From Marinomonas piezotolerans (GTDB lineage: Bacteria > Pseudomonadota > Gammaproteobacteria > Pseudomonadales > Marinomonadaceae): 64,000 bases of DNA. The number at the start of each line of letters is the position of its first letter. Position 1 is the first letter of the stretch. Below, one piece after another: positions 53,038 to 63,338 of the stretch. The stretch is from the NCBI RefSeq assembly GCF_003362755.1, contig NZ_QKRA01000003.1, forward strand, positions 124,001-188,000, read 5' to 3'. The notes below the pieces were generated by a model. It had not been told where the DNA came from. It saw only the letters and a list, made by a program, of their open reading frames with translations, and did not search any database. Made by a program: the position numbers and the translations under genes.

Positions 53038-55932
53038 CTATGAGCTGGCGTTGTCTTGGGACAAGCTGACAACAATATTTCGCCCATTTTGTTTGGCTTG
53101 GTAAAGCGCTTTATCTGCGAGCTGTAATAGCGTCTTATAATTGTGTGTCTGGTGGCTGCTTGCAATGCCGACGCTTACCGTTATATGAATATCAGCTTGG
53201 TCGGTTGTGATAGTCGTTTTAGCGATGGCCTCTCGAAGTCGCTCGAAGCGCTCGGTAATGGAAGAGCCTTCGCCGGAGGTTATGCAGGCAAATTCTTCTC
53301 CGCCCCAGCGTGCCACCATTTCAATACCATGCTTGTTATCCGTTAGTAGCTTTGAAAGAGCTTTTATCACCTGATCTCCCGTCAAATGACTAAAGGAGTC
53401 ATTGATCCTCTTAAAATGGTCAATATCGACGATTGCAAGCGAAAAGCATGTGTCAGAGGTAGGTTGGCTTAGGCGTGCCTGAAGCGCTCTATCGAAGGCG
53501 CGTCGATTAGCTAAGCCGGTGAGCGCATCTTCGTTACTTAATCGTTCAAATTCAGCAGATTGCTTTCGTAACTCTCGCGTTTGCAATTGGACTTGCTGCT
53601 GCAATTGGCGTTCCCGTTGTTTTAAAGCGTAGAGCCGCAAATAGATAATTGCTCCTAGGGTTAGCAATGCCATAAAAGAGAGTATCAGGCGGATATCGGA
53701 GCGCTGCCACCAGAAAGGCTCTATATGAAAGGCATATTGAAAATCGGCTTCGTTCCACTGTCCGTATGGGTATCGAGCAGCAACACGAAATTGATAACTG
53801 CCAGGAGGTAAATTGGTGTATTCAGCGACGTTGTGATTACCACGATTAATCCATTCATCTTCAAAGCCAATCAATTGAGTACGATATTCCAAGTGATTTT
53901 GCATGGAATATCCGAGACCAGCGTAGGTGATGCGGATAAGGTCAGTGCCTGCTGGTACTTGGTGTTGGCTCGCAGGGTTGACTGATTGGTTATCAAAGGA
54001 GACATCTTCAATGACTAACGGCAACAAGATTTGATCCGGTTGTTTGAGATGGTTGGGGGTCACTTTGGAAACACCATGTGCTGTCGCAATAAACATTTGA
54101 CCGCTATCGGTAATCGACATTGCAGGGTTAGAGCCACCATTGGCTTGGCTGCTACCCATACCATCACTGCGCCCGAAGTGATCAAAACGGATGTGCGATT
54201 GTTTGCCGTCTGCCACGGCATGGGCTTGATCGTAAGGGATACGCCAAAGTCCGCGATTGCTGGAAAGCCAAAAGCTACCGCTACGGTCTTTGACGACTTG
54301 GAAGAACTTGTCGATAGGAAGCCCTTGTGGCCGCCCAATAATGGCCAGTGACTGGTCCGATTGTCGGAAACGAATTAAACCACGATCCGTGGCGATCCAG
54401 ACAAATCCAGGCTCTACTTGGAAGCCAAAGCTAAATTCAGCTTGCTCGTATTGCTCGAGCGCCAGTGCGGTGACTTGTCCATCTTCAATATACCCAGCGC
54501 CAATGCCCGTGCCAAACCAAACACGACCCAGTTCATCTTCTGCGAGCGCCACAACGTAATCGTCTGGAAGGGCACTATTGGATTTTGTATATAGTGTCAT
54601 TTGCGTCAGCGAAGGAGAATAATGTGCTAAGCCAGCAGGTGTCCCAAACCAAAGACCTCCTTGTTTGTCCTGTAGAATGGCGCGAACTTCCGCTGCTGGT
54701 AATCCAGACTCTGTTGATAGGAATGGGGTCAATTGATTGTCCGATAGCTGATAGACACCGTGAACATAGGTGCCAACTAGGGTATTGCCGTTAGCTAAAG
54801 ATTCGAGACTTAAGACTGATAGCGGCTCGCTTTGAGGGGCCTTTAATGAGTGGATTTCTGTCTCTGATATTAAGTCTAATCCGGCATCTGATCCGACTAG
54901 AAGGTGATTGTCTTGATTAGGCATTACCGTACGGACAAAATTGCCTGACAGACCGTCTTTCTTGGAAATGGATATGAATGGCGCTTCCCGAAGTCTGAGT
55001 ATACCGCCATTCGTGCCGACCCAAATACTTCCTTCAAAATCTTGAAAGATAGAGATAACACGATTGTTGGGCAGTCCTTCGGCGGTGCTCATTCTCTCTA
55101 AAGATTGTCCAGTAATACGAATTAAACCTGTTGAAATGGTTCCCAGCCATAATTGACCATTTTGATCTTCTTCAATGACTGAAATTGGCTCGTGGGCGAG
55201 CGAAGCATGCACTAGTGATAATTTACCGTTGTCCATGCGCCACGCGCCAGCTTCGGTTGCGATCAGTAAACGCCCTTGTTGATCCATCGAGACGTGCATT
55301 ACGTGTAGCGTATGTCGGCCATTCGGAAAATGGATCAGTTGCACTTGATCATCACGTATGCGATAGAGCCCCTTGCTGGTAGCGGCATAAATGTCGCCAT
55401 TAGCAGTCTGTGTTAAGCGGTAGCCGGAGATGCCTGTAATGAACGCTTGTTCATCCTGATATTGGTGTGGTGCGATATACGTACGTTTAAAAACGCCTTT
55501 ACCTTGTATCGCGAACCACGCATTTTTTTGCTGATCAATCAGGACATGGTTTACTAGGCTCTGAGCGGAGTCTTGTGGATACCAATCATAACCTTCACGT
55601 AATGTTAAGCTTCCTCGTGCTCCACCTATCCAGAGTTGATTGTCGGGTGCGGCAACAAGTGCGCGAGTCCCTGAATCGCGGATACCAGTCGCGGCATTAC
55701 GGTCAAATAGTTTAAATTCACGCCCGTTGTATTGTGCAACCCCTTCCCATGTCGCAAACCAAAGATAGCCGTCATCTGTTTGTGCAATCGCATTGATACT
55801 GTTATGAGGCAATCCGTTGTTTGATGTCCAAGTATCAGTAAAGTAATCGGAAAGCGTTAATGCGTAGCTAAAGCTGGCAAAGACGTGCAGTAAAAACGTA
55901 ATGGCCAGCAAAAAAAGACGGCGATTAACCAT
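53038..55932 (-). CDS. Periplasmic-propeller diguanylate cyclase
   Basis: 964 residues. Signal peptide (RLFLLAITFLLHVFASFSYA), then many two-component-regulator propeller blades (DGYLWFATWEGVAQYN, GQLWLGTISTGLIRI and so on; two seven-blade propellers expected, about 30-640), a Y_Y_Y domain (about 655-740), one membrane segment (about 752-770), a coiled coil and a GGDEF domain (about 805-960) with intact RWGGEEF. It makes cyclic di-GMP in response to an external ligand. No RxxD inhibitory site is obvious. GGAG precedes the ATG. Confidence 0.92.
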   Translation of the reverse strand: MVNRRLFLLAITFLLHVFASFSYALTLSDYFTDTWTSNNGLPHNSINAIAQTDDGYLWFATWEGVAQYNGREFKLFDRNAATGIRDSGTRALVAAPDNQLWIGGARGSLTLREGYDWYPQDSAQSLVNHVLIDQQKNAWFAIQGKGVFKRTYIAPHQYQDEQAFITGISGYRLTQTANGDIYAATSKGLYRIRDDQVQLIHFPNGRHTLHVMHVSMDQQGRLLIATEAGAWRMDNGKLSLVHASLAHEPISVIEEDQNGQLWLGTISTGLIRITGQSLERMSTAEGLPNNRVISIFQDFEGSIWVGTNGGILRLREAPFISISKKDGLSGNFVRTVMPNQDNHLLVGSDAGLDLISETEIHSLKAPQSEPLSVLSLESLANGNTLVGTYVHGVYQLSDNQLTPFLSTESGLPAAEVRAILQDKQGGLWFGTPAGLAHYSPSLTQMTLYTKSNSALPDDYVVALAEDELGRVWFGTGIGAGYIEDGQVTALALEQYEQAEFSFGFQVEPGFVWIATDRGLIRFRQSDQSLAIIGRPQGLPIDKFFQVVKDRSGSFWLSSNRGLWRIPYDQAHAVADGKQSHIRFDHFGRSDGMGSSQANGGSNPAMSITDSGQMFIATAHGVSKVTPNHLKQPDQILLPLVIEDVSFDNQSVNPASQHQVPAGTDLIRITYAGLGYSMQNHLEYRTQLIGFEDEWINRGNHNVAEYTNLPPGSYQFRVAARYPYGQWNEADFQYAFHIEPFWWQRSDIRLILSFMALLTLGAIIYLRLYALKQRERQLQQQVQLQTRELRKQSAEFERLSNEDALTGLANRRAFDRALQARLSQPTSDTCFSLAIVDIDHFKRINDSFSHLTGDQVIKALSKLLTDNKHGIEMVARWGGEEFACITSGEGSSITERFERLREAIAKTTITTDQADIHITVSVGIASSHQTHNYKTLLQLADKALYQAKQNGRNIVVSLSQDNASS

Positions 55933-56199
55933 GGTCGAGCTCCATTAATCCTTTAGCTTCAACACGACAAAGATCAGGCTTTGGGGAATAGTTATCATGT
56001 TTATTATGCAAAAAAAGTGCAATATCTGACTAAATGATAACACTTATTGCGCTATTTTCGACAAGTGTGGACATAGGGAAAGGGGTTAAAACGGTATCTT
56101 TATGTAAACGCTTTCTGAGAAATGCGTTGTAGAGTAAATAAACAAGTGGTTAATTCAGGTTAAGGGCTATTAGAGCGAGGGATGCGGCAATTGATTGCA
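55933..56199. other. Intergenic region, no gene seen
   Basis: This is AT-rich sequence upstream of the diguanylate cyclase gene and presumably holds its leftward promoter. I see no ORF or RNA gene. Confidence 0.4.
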
Positions 56200-56232
56200 A
56201 GAGTAGGAAACCAAAAGCCTGTTTCCTACTCT
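56200..56232. terminator. 12-bp hairpin after the PRPP-synthetase-like gene
   Basis: AGAGTAGGAAAC / GTTTCCTACTCT with a nine-base loop, just past the stop on the minus strand. The flank TGATTGCAAGAGT is shared with the hairpin at 26509. Confidence 0.6.
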
Positions 56233-56246
56233 CTTTAGCTTAAAAA

Positions 56247-57464
56247 TTAGCGGCTGTTTTTAAGCTCTTGCAATTCATCGCTGTGCCAGATTTTGCGTTT
56301 GAACCGAGGGTTTTTTGATGACATGTCGATCTTGTAAGGGTTGGGTTCGTGGGTTTGGGGTAGGCCAAGAACGTTGCAAAGTTCTTGGGCAAGCCATTTC
56401 TCCACTTTTAACACAACCATTTTCTTACGTAAGCGGCCTTGTTCATCACGGTTTAAAATCGTCGGTAGCGTGTTTAATGTTAGGATTTCACCCAGTGCAG
56501 GGTGTGCCATACGTTCTCGCCCTTCGTCGCTCGCATAGAAATGCGATACAGCGAATACCATGCGTTCAGGATTGATTTGCTTTAAGAATTGGCACGATTT
56601 CACTACGGTTGAACCTGTACGAACCATATCATCGAATAATATGATGCTGGCGCCGTCTAATCCTTCAAAAGTATGCTCACTTTCTTTGTGCAGCGTGATA
56701 TCGACCTTGCGCTCAGCCGTACGCTCTTTATCAAGCATAATGAACTTGGCTTTCGTCAAACCTAGAGTGTTGTACATCTGTTTAACAAAGTCGCGTGCAC
56801 CTTTGTCCGGCGCACAAAGGACTAACCCTTCACCTTCATCACCATAACTTAAAATGTCTGAGTTTAAGAGGTAATGCGCGTAGATTTCGTAAGGGATTAA
56901 ATTATGGAAATCACCCTCAAAGACATCCGTAAAGATTTTCTGAACTGAGTCCGAGTGGTTATGAATGGTCATCACTGTATCTACGCCGGATAGTTTGAGC
57001 ATTTGTGCGTAGAGCTTAGCGGTAAAAGGCTGACCGTCGAATTTTTTGATGTCTTTCGTGTCTCGCTCGAAGCTTGTTTCGCCAAGATCTTTGCGTGGGC
57101 CTCGATCTTGAGCACTGTAGAATAAATCTGGTTCGACAAGAATGACGCGCTCAGCGCCGTTTTCTTTCGCAGCACGCGCAATGATGAGGTTAGACATAGC
57201 AAGCTCTTGGCGGCTTTTTATCCGACTGCCAGTGCTCACAATAATGACAGATTTGCCTTTTAGCTTGCGTCCGATGTTTTCGAAGTCAGCTTCGTCAGAA
57301 ATGAAGCGCGGACAGAACTCGGAGTTCATAAATTGCTTCATACTGATGATGTCTGCAATATCTTCATGTTGGCCCATGGCATAGGCGACATCAATGGCAA
57401 AAGGGTTATCAGATGAGTTGCTAACCACGACGACGTTGGTTGGGTAGCTAGTAGACAAAGTCAT
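56247..57464 (-). CDS. PRPP synthetase-like phosphoribosyltransferase protein, 405 aa
   Basis: It has the two Rossmann-like halves of ribose-phosphate pyrophosphokinase and the PRPP-binding loop SIILFDDMVRTGST. It is about 90 residues longer than standard Prs, with extra N-terminal and C-terminal segments (KNPRFKRKIWHSDEL). The flexible-loop region is KERTAERKVDITL, unlike the usual KRRP motif. It may be a Prs variant or a paralogue with another substrate. AAGGA precedes the ATG by seven bases. It is not next to ispE or pth, the usual neighbours of prs. Confidence 0.75.
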   Translation of the reverse strand: MTLSTSYPTNVVVVSNSSDNPFAIDVAYAMGQHEDIADIISMKQFMNSEFCPRFISDEADFENIGRKLKGKSVIIVSTGSRIKSRQELAMSNLIIARAAKENGAERVILVEPDLFYSAQDRGPRKDLGETSFERDTKDIKKFDGQPFTAKLYAQMLKLSGVDTVMTIHNHSDSVQKIFTDVFEGDFHNLIPYEIYAHYLLNSDILSYGDEGEGLVLCAPDKGARDFVKQMYNTLGLTKAKFIMLDKERTAERKVDITLHKESEHTFEGLDGASIILFDDMVRTGSTVVKSCQFLKQINPERMVFAVSHFYASDEGRERMAHPALGEILTLNTLPTILNRDEQGRLRKKMVVLKVEKWLAQELCNVLGLPQTHEPNPYKIDMSSKNPRFKRKIWHSDELQELKNSR

Positions 57465-57587
57465 TCAAGATCCTTAACGAGGAGAGTAAAGCTTTGGCTA
57501 ATTTTAATATGTATGAGCGTTGAGTAATAGGCGCTCGGCCGTTTTCTGACAACAAATATTTCAATAATTCGAAATAACGTTTACGGA

Positions 57588-57797
57588 TCAATGATTATTG
57601 GCCGATTTTTTTCTGAAAAGAGTCGGAGACCAGTGAAACTTTACTGCGCGGACAGATAATAGAATTAGGAAAATACCTAATAATTGGATTGACGAGATCT
57701 GAGTGGAGAATGCGAGATGATCAACAAATAGAGCTGAGATGGGGTAAATAAACGATAAAAAAGCGATCACATGGGGGAGCGGTTTTGTTAATCGTAG
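57588..57797 (-). pseudogene. Remnant of an EamA/DMT-type transporter
   Basis: Only about 70 codons remain: PHVIAFLSFIYPISALFVDH, then STQISSIQLLGIFLILLSV and a charged end, which match the last two membrane segments of drug/metabolite transporters. The other eight segments are missing; the divergent SDR gene begins upstream. Confidence 0.5.
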
Positions 57798-57877
57798 CTG
57801 CGTCTGCGCATCGTCCCTTGATCTTAACACTGTCGTCCCCAGTTACTGCAATACATTCACAATCATTGAGCAAGGCT

Positions 57878-58546
57878 ATGTCTAATAAAAGTGTTGTTAT
57901 TACCGGAGCCAGCCGTGGCATTGGTTTGTCGTTTGCAAGTCTCTACCTAAATCGTGGTTATCATGTGTACGCTGCATGCCGACAGGCTAGCGAAGAGTTA
58001 ACGTCATTAGGGGTAACGGTCATTGAGGGAATAGATGTGACTGAGGACTCGGGTATCAATCGTTTGGCGGAGGCGCTGAATGGAGTCTCGATTGATCTAC
58101 TGATCAATAATGCTGGGATTCTTAGAGATGAAGTGCTTGGTGACATCGACAAGGATTCGGTGCGTCGTCAGTTTGAAACCAACGCACTGGCACCATTAGC
58201 GGTAACTGAAGCGTTAAAAGGACAGTTTAGCGCCAATGCTAAGTTAGCGCTGATCACAAGTCGCATGGGTTCAGTAGCCGATAACACCAGCGGAGGTCGT
58301 TATGGTTACCGCATGTCAAAAGCGGCTTTGAACATTGCGGGTGTTTCGTTAGCACACGATTTGAAGCCACATGGTGTGGCGGTTGCTTTGCTACACCCTG
58401 GTTTAGTGGGTACAGAGATGATTGGTGGCTATGGCGATATCACTCCTGACCAAGCAGCGGCGCGTTTAGCTCAGCGTATTGATGAACTTACGTTAGACAA
58501 TTCAGGGACATTCTGGCATTCCAACGGTGATATTTTGCCTTGGTAA
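57878..58546 (+). CDS. Short-chain dehydrogenase/reductase
   Basis: 222 residues from the ATG before SNKSVVITGASRGIGLSF; the frame is open 31 codons further but not natural. NAD(P)-binding TGASRGIG, NNAG (LLINNAGIL), and active-site Tyr and Lys in YRMSKAAL. It is of the csgA/YciK-like small SDR kind. The substrate is unknown. It converges with the chemoreceptor gene. Confidence 0.9.
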   Translation: MSNKSVVITGASRGIGLSFASLYLNRGYHVYAACRQASEELTSLGVTVIEGIDVTEDSGINRLAEALNGVSIDLLINNAGILRDEVLGDIDKDSVRRQFETNALAPLAVTEALKGQFSANAKLALITSRMGSVADNTSGGRYGYRMSKAALNIAGVSLAHDLKPHGVAVALLHPGLVGTEMIGGYGDITPDQAAARLAQRIDELTLDNSGTFWHSNGDILPW

Positions 58547-58582
58547 AATTGCTTGATCGGACATGTAGACAACCCAGTCGAT

Positions 58583-58642
58583 ATAAACGATCGCTCAGAG
58601 GTATACGTGGCGGTGCATTCATTGTGCCCCGCCATCGTTTAT
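58583..58642. terminator. Bidirectional terminator-like hairpin
   Basis: ATAAACGA / TCGTTTAT outer arms and GGCGG / CCGCC inner arms lie between the convergent SDR and chemoreceptor genes and reach the latter's stop codon. Confidence 0.5.
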
Positions 58643-60681
58643 CACGATACTTTAAAACTTCCTACATGATTCTCTAGGGTTTGATAAAGCTCTGATATAC
58701 GCTTTGATTGACGGTTGATATTCGTCGACACCTCTTGAACGCCACTTGTTTGTTCTTTTAAAGAAACCAAACTTTCATTGATGTCATTGGCAACTTGGGA
58801 CTGTTCCTGAGTGGCTTGCGCGGTTTGGGCCGCCATGTCTTCTACTTTTGAAAATGACTCGTGCAAGGCATCGAAAATGCTAATGACTTTGTCAAAGTTT
58901 TCAGACGTCGCTAATGCGTTGTCACGGCTGCTAAGTGTTGATTTGGATGATGCCTTAACGCTTTGATTAAGCTGAGTAATCATAACTTCTATTTCATTCG
59001 TGCTGTCCTGTGTGCGCGTTGCCAGTGTGCGCACCTCATCGGCCACCACGGCGAAGCCACGACCTTGTTCTCCGGCACGCGCGGCCTCGATCGCAGCATT
59101 GAGTGCTAATAGGTTTGTTTGTTCGGCAATGTTTCGAATCACTTCCAGCACCGATGCAATGGCCTCTGAGCTTTTCTCTAATTCAGTGGAGTGAGACAGT
59201 GCCTGTTTAATTTCTTCGACCAAGGTTGAAACGGCTTTGTGTGAGCTTTGCACTGCGGCGATACCTTGAGACGTAAGATGATTAGAGTCGGTGGCTTCTT
59301 TGGCAGCATTTGTGGCAATACTAGACATTTCTTGGTTGGACATGTTCATTTCATGTCCTGCGCTGACGATAAACTCAGAGGAGGTTACCAATGAGTGTGT
59401 GATTTCCTCGGTCTGCTCAGACGCTGTTTTTAATTGGTCAGTCATTGCGCCGAGTGCTTTGGATTGTTCTCCGATACTCGCGATCATAACGCGTAAATTT
59501 TCGACGAAGCTATCAAACTCTTGGGCAAGGTCACCAAGCTCATCTTTGGATGAGCTGTTGATACGCTGAGTGAGATCGCCATCACCGTCGGCAATTTCTC
59601 GGATACGGTCGCTAATATGTTGAATGTTGCGGGTTAATCTTAACGGTACCAGATAGCCAAATATAAGCGCAGCGACAAAGGCTATGGCAATAATTGTGAT
59701 AGCGATAGATTGATAATTGGCTATTTCCTCGTTGGTATTTTTCTCCACTTGACGAGCATGCGTTTGCACTTGAGTGCCCGCCGAATCGAGTAGCTCTCGC
59801 AGTGCCGCAAAGCTTTCTTCAACGTCTTTAAACCCTGCTGTATTTATAATGTTGCTGCCATCTTGAGGGATTGACTCTAAATAGGTAATACTCGATTGCA
59901 GCCACTCATTGAATTTTGCATCAAACCCTTGGTACTTGGATAAAAGGTCCGGCTCATTTTTTAAATAAATACGGTATTCGTTGAAATGTTGTATGACTTG
60001 GGCAGTATTGTGATGAAACTCTTCGACGGCGTTATTAAAATCGTCTAATCCAGTACGAGCATGGTTGAACGCGATACGTGCTTGGTAAAGATCTCTGTCG
60101 GCATTTAAAACGGCCGCCACCGCTTCAAAATGTCTCTCAAGACGTGACTGAGTTAAGTCTTCTCTTTGATTGCGGGTATGAGTTCGAAGCGTTTCTCCAG
60201 CATCATCCAGCATAGAGCGAATTTCAGTAAAGAGCTGTTCTAGATTGATGACTTCTGCAGAGCGATTTTGCATAGCACGGGTCGTTGTGTTGAGTTGCTC
60301 GCTTCGCTCTATCCATCGTTGGTAAAGTGAATCAAAATTCTCGTAAGGTTTAACCAGTTCTTTGGGTTCGTCGGCTAAATATTGTCGATACAACTGAAAA
60401 CGATTGAAAACCTGCTGGGCATTCTCGTTAAACTCGGTCTGATTCTGCTCAGTGTTGCCTTCGCCTGTTAGCATTCTTTCTTGAGCTAGACGGGCTTGAT
60501 AGATATCACGGTCAGCATTAAGTACTTCTGAAATGGCTTCAAAATAGTGTTCTGCCTGAGTTTTCATCGCGTTCGCTTGATAGTTGCTCAGCAACACCAT
60601 AAAGGCAAACAGTCCTACTAATATCAGCGCTAGACATACAATAGGAAGCATTACTTTTACTCGAATAGAGTGCAGTCGCAT
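58642..60681 (-). CDS. Methyl-accepting chemotaxis protein with HBM-type sensor
   Basis: 679 residues. Membrane segment 1 (about 10-30), a large periplasmic all-helical region (about 35-325) in two similar halves each with [11 protein letters not shown] or [11 protein letters not shown], as in helical bimodular (HBM) sensors, membrane segment 2 (about 328-350), HAMP, and the signalling tip [23 protein letters not shown] receptors such as McpS bind organic acids; the ligand here is unknown. AAGGA precedes the ATG. Confidence 0.93.
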   Translation of the reverse strand: MRLHSIRVKVMLPIVCLALILVGLFAFMVLLSNYQANAMKTQAEHYFEAISEVLNADRDIYQARLAQERMLTGEGNTEQNQTEFNENAQQVFNRFQLYRQYLADEPKELVKPYENFDSLYQRWIERSEQLNTTTRAMQNRSAEVINLEQLFTEIRSMLDDAGETLRTHTRNQREDLTQSRLERHFEAVAAVLNADRDLYQARIAFNHARTGLDDFNNAVEEFHHNTAQVIQHFNEYRIYLKNEPDLLSKYQGFDAKFNEWLQSSITYLESIPQDGSNIINTAGFKDVEESFAALRELLDSAGTQVQTHARQVEKNTNEEIANYQSIAITIIAIAFVAALIFGYLVPLRLTRNIQHISDRIREIADGDGDLTQRINSSSKDELGDLAQEFDSFVENLRVMIASIGEQSKALGAMTDQLKTASEQTEEITHSLVTSSEFIVSAGHEMNMSNQEMSSIATNAAKEATDSNHLTSQGIAAVQSSHKAVSTLVEEIKQALSHSTELEKSSEAIASVLEVIRNIAEQTNLLALNAAIEAARAGEQGRGFAVVADEVRTLATRTQDSTNEIEVMITQLNQSVKASSKSTLSSRDNALATSENFDKVISIFDALHESFSKVEDMAAQTAQATQEQSQVANDINESLVSLKEQTSGVQEVSTNINRQSKRISELYQTLENHVGSFKVS

Positions 60682-60908
60682 GATCAGATCCTTTGCTTGC
60701 GAGAGGGAAGTTAGATATTAATTTTTTACAGTCTAGGCTAGGATTTTTCATCGTGCAAAAAATAATCATAGTATTGGCTTTGCTCCTGCAGAGTTGCAAA
60801 TGAGACGAGGCTCTCACTCATGAGATCGTATCGGATTCAGCTTTTTTTTGATGTCGTTAGTATGATTAGATCAACAAAAATTAACGATAATAGGACACTT
60901 TAGAACAG

Positions 60909-61127
60909 ATGAGACAGTCACTTAGAGATAAAATCATTCAAGTATGCGACGTGAAAATGGCGGCTAAGGGCGATCAAGTAGGATTGTCTTTTTACGCGTT
61001 TTTTGCGAACAAGAATGATAACCCAGAATTGTTAATGGAAGCGGCCACATGGTGGATTCAAACACACCAGTTAGATCATTTTGAAAAAGCAAAAGTGATC
61101 AAAGAAATGGTGCAAAAAGGTTTATAA
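60909..61127 (+). CDS. Small conserved protein (DUF6500-like)
   Basis: 72 residues: MRQSLRDKIIQVCDVKMAAK, then VGLSFYAFFANKNDNPELLM and WWIQTHQLDHFEKA. I recall this pattern in small DUF6500-type proteins of marine bacteria; the function is unknown. Divergent from the chemoreceptor gene, with the shared 227-base region holding both promoters. Confidence 0.7.
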   Translation: MRQSLRDKIIQVCDVKMAAKGDQVGLSFYAFFANKNDNPELLMEAATWWIQTHQLDHFEKAKVIKEMVQKGL

Positions 61128-61170
61128 ATTATAGCGCGAATTAGTCTGATCAAATCATCGAATAACCTAG

Positions 61171-61219
61171 CTTTGGTATCTCTTTGTTGCACTAACTGAA
61201 TGTAGTTTTTGTACCAAAG
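61171..61219. repeat. Inverted repeat before the MetE-like gene
   Basis: CTTTGGTA / TACCAAAG, eight perfect pairs spaced by 33 bases, 65 bases before the ATG. It could be a regulator site. Confidence 0.35.
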
Positions 61220-61283
61220 GTGAGTGAGTGGTCTACAATTTTATCGTATTTCAAATCATGGATCTGAAAATGGAGTTAACTCT

Positions 61284-62375
61284 ATGATTACTATACCGAC
61301 TGAAGCCATCGGCAGTATCCCCAGAACGCAAAAATTAATGGAAGCACAGCGATTGTATGATGAGGGGAAGCTTGATTCCAAAATGATGGAGATTGCTTAC
61401 GATGAAGCGGTAGTAGAAGCCGTTAAGCAATTTGAAGCGACGGGCTCTCCGGTATTAAGTGATGGTGAGCAGCGTAAAACTCATAGCTTTGTTACTTACT
61501 CGGTCGAGGGGGGGGATAACTTTGCCCCAGATGGTATCGAGATTCCTTTCCAAGATGGGCATGTAAGGCGTTTACCGCGCTTAACCGCGGGTCCATTTCG
61601 CTTTATTAAGAATGCTTATGACACGTTTCCGCTGGTTAAGCGTCATACAGATAAGCCAGTAAAGCAGGCCATTATCTCTGTTTCCGCATTGAGTCTACTT
61701 TATCCGGTAGATGGACTTCCTGACTACAGTCGAGAAGAGTTTTTGGACGATTTGGTTGACGAGCAAGAGAAAGAAATTCGTGGCTGTTTCGCGGCGGGCG
61801 CCTGCAAGGTGCAAATTGATTTTACCGAAGGGCGGTTAGCGATCAAGCTGGATCCTAGCGGTAGTTTGTTGACGGCCTTTATTGAGTTAAACAATCGGGT
61901 TTTAGGGCGGTTCAGTGATGTTGAACGACAAAAAATTGGCATACACACGTGTCCAGGGGCTGATCACGATTCAACACACAGCGCGGATGTAGATTATTCA
62001 GAGTTGCTTCCCAGTCTTTTTGAGTTAAAAGCAGGCAACTTCTATATTGCGATGGCCGGTGAAGCCGATCCTGATCGAGCGTTAAGAATCGTCGCACGCT
62101 ATTTAAAACCTCATCAGCGCGCGTTTATAGGCGTCATTGATGTGATTGATCCAGCCATAGAAACACCAGAAATGGTATGCGAACGAGTCCTCGCTGCAGC
62201 TCGCCACATACCGTTGGATCAGTTAGGAACGACGGATGACTGTGGTTTCTCTCCATTTTGTGATGATGTATCCACGACACAGGAAACGGCATTCGCAAAA
62301 ATTCGAGCGCGTGTGTTGGGCACTGCGATGGCAGCAGAAAAATTGTCACAGGAGCAAGGTCGTCAGAATGGATGA
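61284..62375 (+). CDS. Cobalamin-independent methionine synthase-like protein (MetE C-terminal-like)
   Basis: 363 residues from the ATG after GGAG; the upstream part of the frame is not natural. TIM-barrel like the catalytic half of MetE: IGSIPRTQKLMEAQ start, SVEGGDNFAPDG, IDFTEGRLA and HTCPGADHDS, with His and Cys that could bind zinc. The N-terminal folate-binding half of MetE is absent, so it probably uses another methyl donor. It overlaps the next gene by eight bases. Confidence 0.8.
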   Translation: MITIPTEAIGSIPRTQKLMEAQRLYDEGKLDSKMMEIAYDEAVVEAVKQFEATGSPVLSDGEQRKTHSFVTYSVEGGDNFAPDGIEIPFQDGHVRRLPRLTAGPFRFIKNAYDTFPLVKRHTDKPVKQAIISVSALSLLYPVDGLPDYSREEFLDDLVDEQEKEIRGCFAAGACKVQIDFTEGRLAIKLDPSGSLLTAFIELNNRVLGRFSDVERQKIGIHTCPGADHDSTHSADVDYSELLPSLFELKAGNFYIAMAGEADPDRALRIVARYLKPHQRAFIGVIDVIDPAIETPEMVCERVLAAARHIPLDQLGTTDDCGFSPFCDDVSTTQETAFAKIRARVLGTAMAAEKLSQEQGRQNG

Positions 62376-63306
62376 TTTATCAACCTTCAATAAAAGCTTT
62401 GCGTTGTTTGACGCTGAGTATCGACTACTGGATTGGAACGACGATTTTGTACAAGAGTTTGCTGATGCGACAGATATTATAGCGCTCGGCGTGAAGGTAA
62501 AAGATATTTACGCAGCCTGCTTACTACCCGAAAGGGCTCTAGATCTTTCGTGGACCGCTCATGGAGAAGTGCCGCCAGTCTTCGAATACATAAATAATCG
62601 GCTAACAATATCTGTGGAGCAGGATGTAGGGGTTGGAGGGACCATTTTACGTATTGCAAAAGGTGCTTGCCCAGCGGCTCCACTGCATCCTTCTATGGCA
62701 GAAAATAGTACCGAACTGTTGCGCAGTGCCGCGCTACAAATGTCTGCATCGGTGCTGAAACAGCGTGATCAGGAAGCCTCTCGATTAAATGAACTGGCCC
62801 GTAAGGATCAACAAACAGGGGTGGGTAATCGACTGTTTTTTGATGAGCAATTGATGAAGAACTGGCAACAATGCCAGAGTGCGCAACAACCGTTATCGAT
62901 GCTGTATGTCACAGTTGACTATTTTAATAGCTATATGGATTTGTATGGCAACACCCAAGGTGACTCTTGCTTAAAAATGGTTGCTGCGACCATTAGAGCG
63001 TATTTAAACGTTCCGAGAGATTCGATTGCACGCTATGGTCCCGAAGAGTTTGCTTGTTTGATGCCTAAGACAGATTTGGTAAGTGCGAAACGTATAGCTG
63101 AAGCGTTATTGTCGGCCATTCGTGCTCTAGCCATTCCTCATGCAAAGTCAAAAGCTTCGTCTATTGTGAGCATCAGTGTTGGGGTAGCCAGTACGGAACA
63201 AACACATGGAGACAGTGCCGAAGCACTTGTGGTGGCCGCCGAACAACAAGTGTATTTAGCTAAGCGAGATGGCAGAGATTGTATCCGCAGTGCAAACTTA
63301 TACTAG
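62368..63306 (+). CDS. PAS-GGDEF protein with degenerate active site
   Basis: 312 residues from the ATG overlapping the MetE-like stop; AAGG lies eight bases upstream. An N-terminal PAS-like domain (1-115, FALFDAEYRLLDWNDDFVQE) is followed by a GGDEF domain (about 140-310). The signature reads RYGPEEF, with Pro in place of the second Gly, which is expected to impair GTP catalysis; it could be a receptor or a partner. Translational coupling with a MetE-like enzyme is unusual. Confidence 0.85.
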   Translation: MDDLSTFNKSFALFDAEYRLLDWNDDFVQEFADATDIIALGVKVKDIYAACLLPERALDLSWTAHGEVPPVFEYINNRLTISVEQDVGVGGTILRIAKGACPAAPLHPSMAENSTELLRSAALQMSASVLKQRDQEASRLNELARKDQQTGVGNRLFFDEQLMKNWQQCQSAQQPLSMLYVTVDYFNSYMDLYGNTQGDSCLKMVAATIRAYLNVPRDSIARYGPEEFACLMPKTDLVSAKRIAEALLSAIRALAIPHAKSKASSIVSISVGVASTEQTHGDSAEALVVAAEQQVYLAKRDGRDCIRSANLY

Positions 63307-63338
63307 AGAACTAGGGCTCAGTTATTGGGGAGCCTTAG

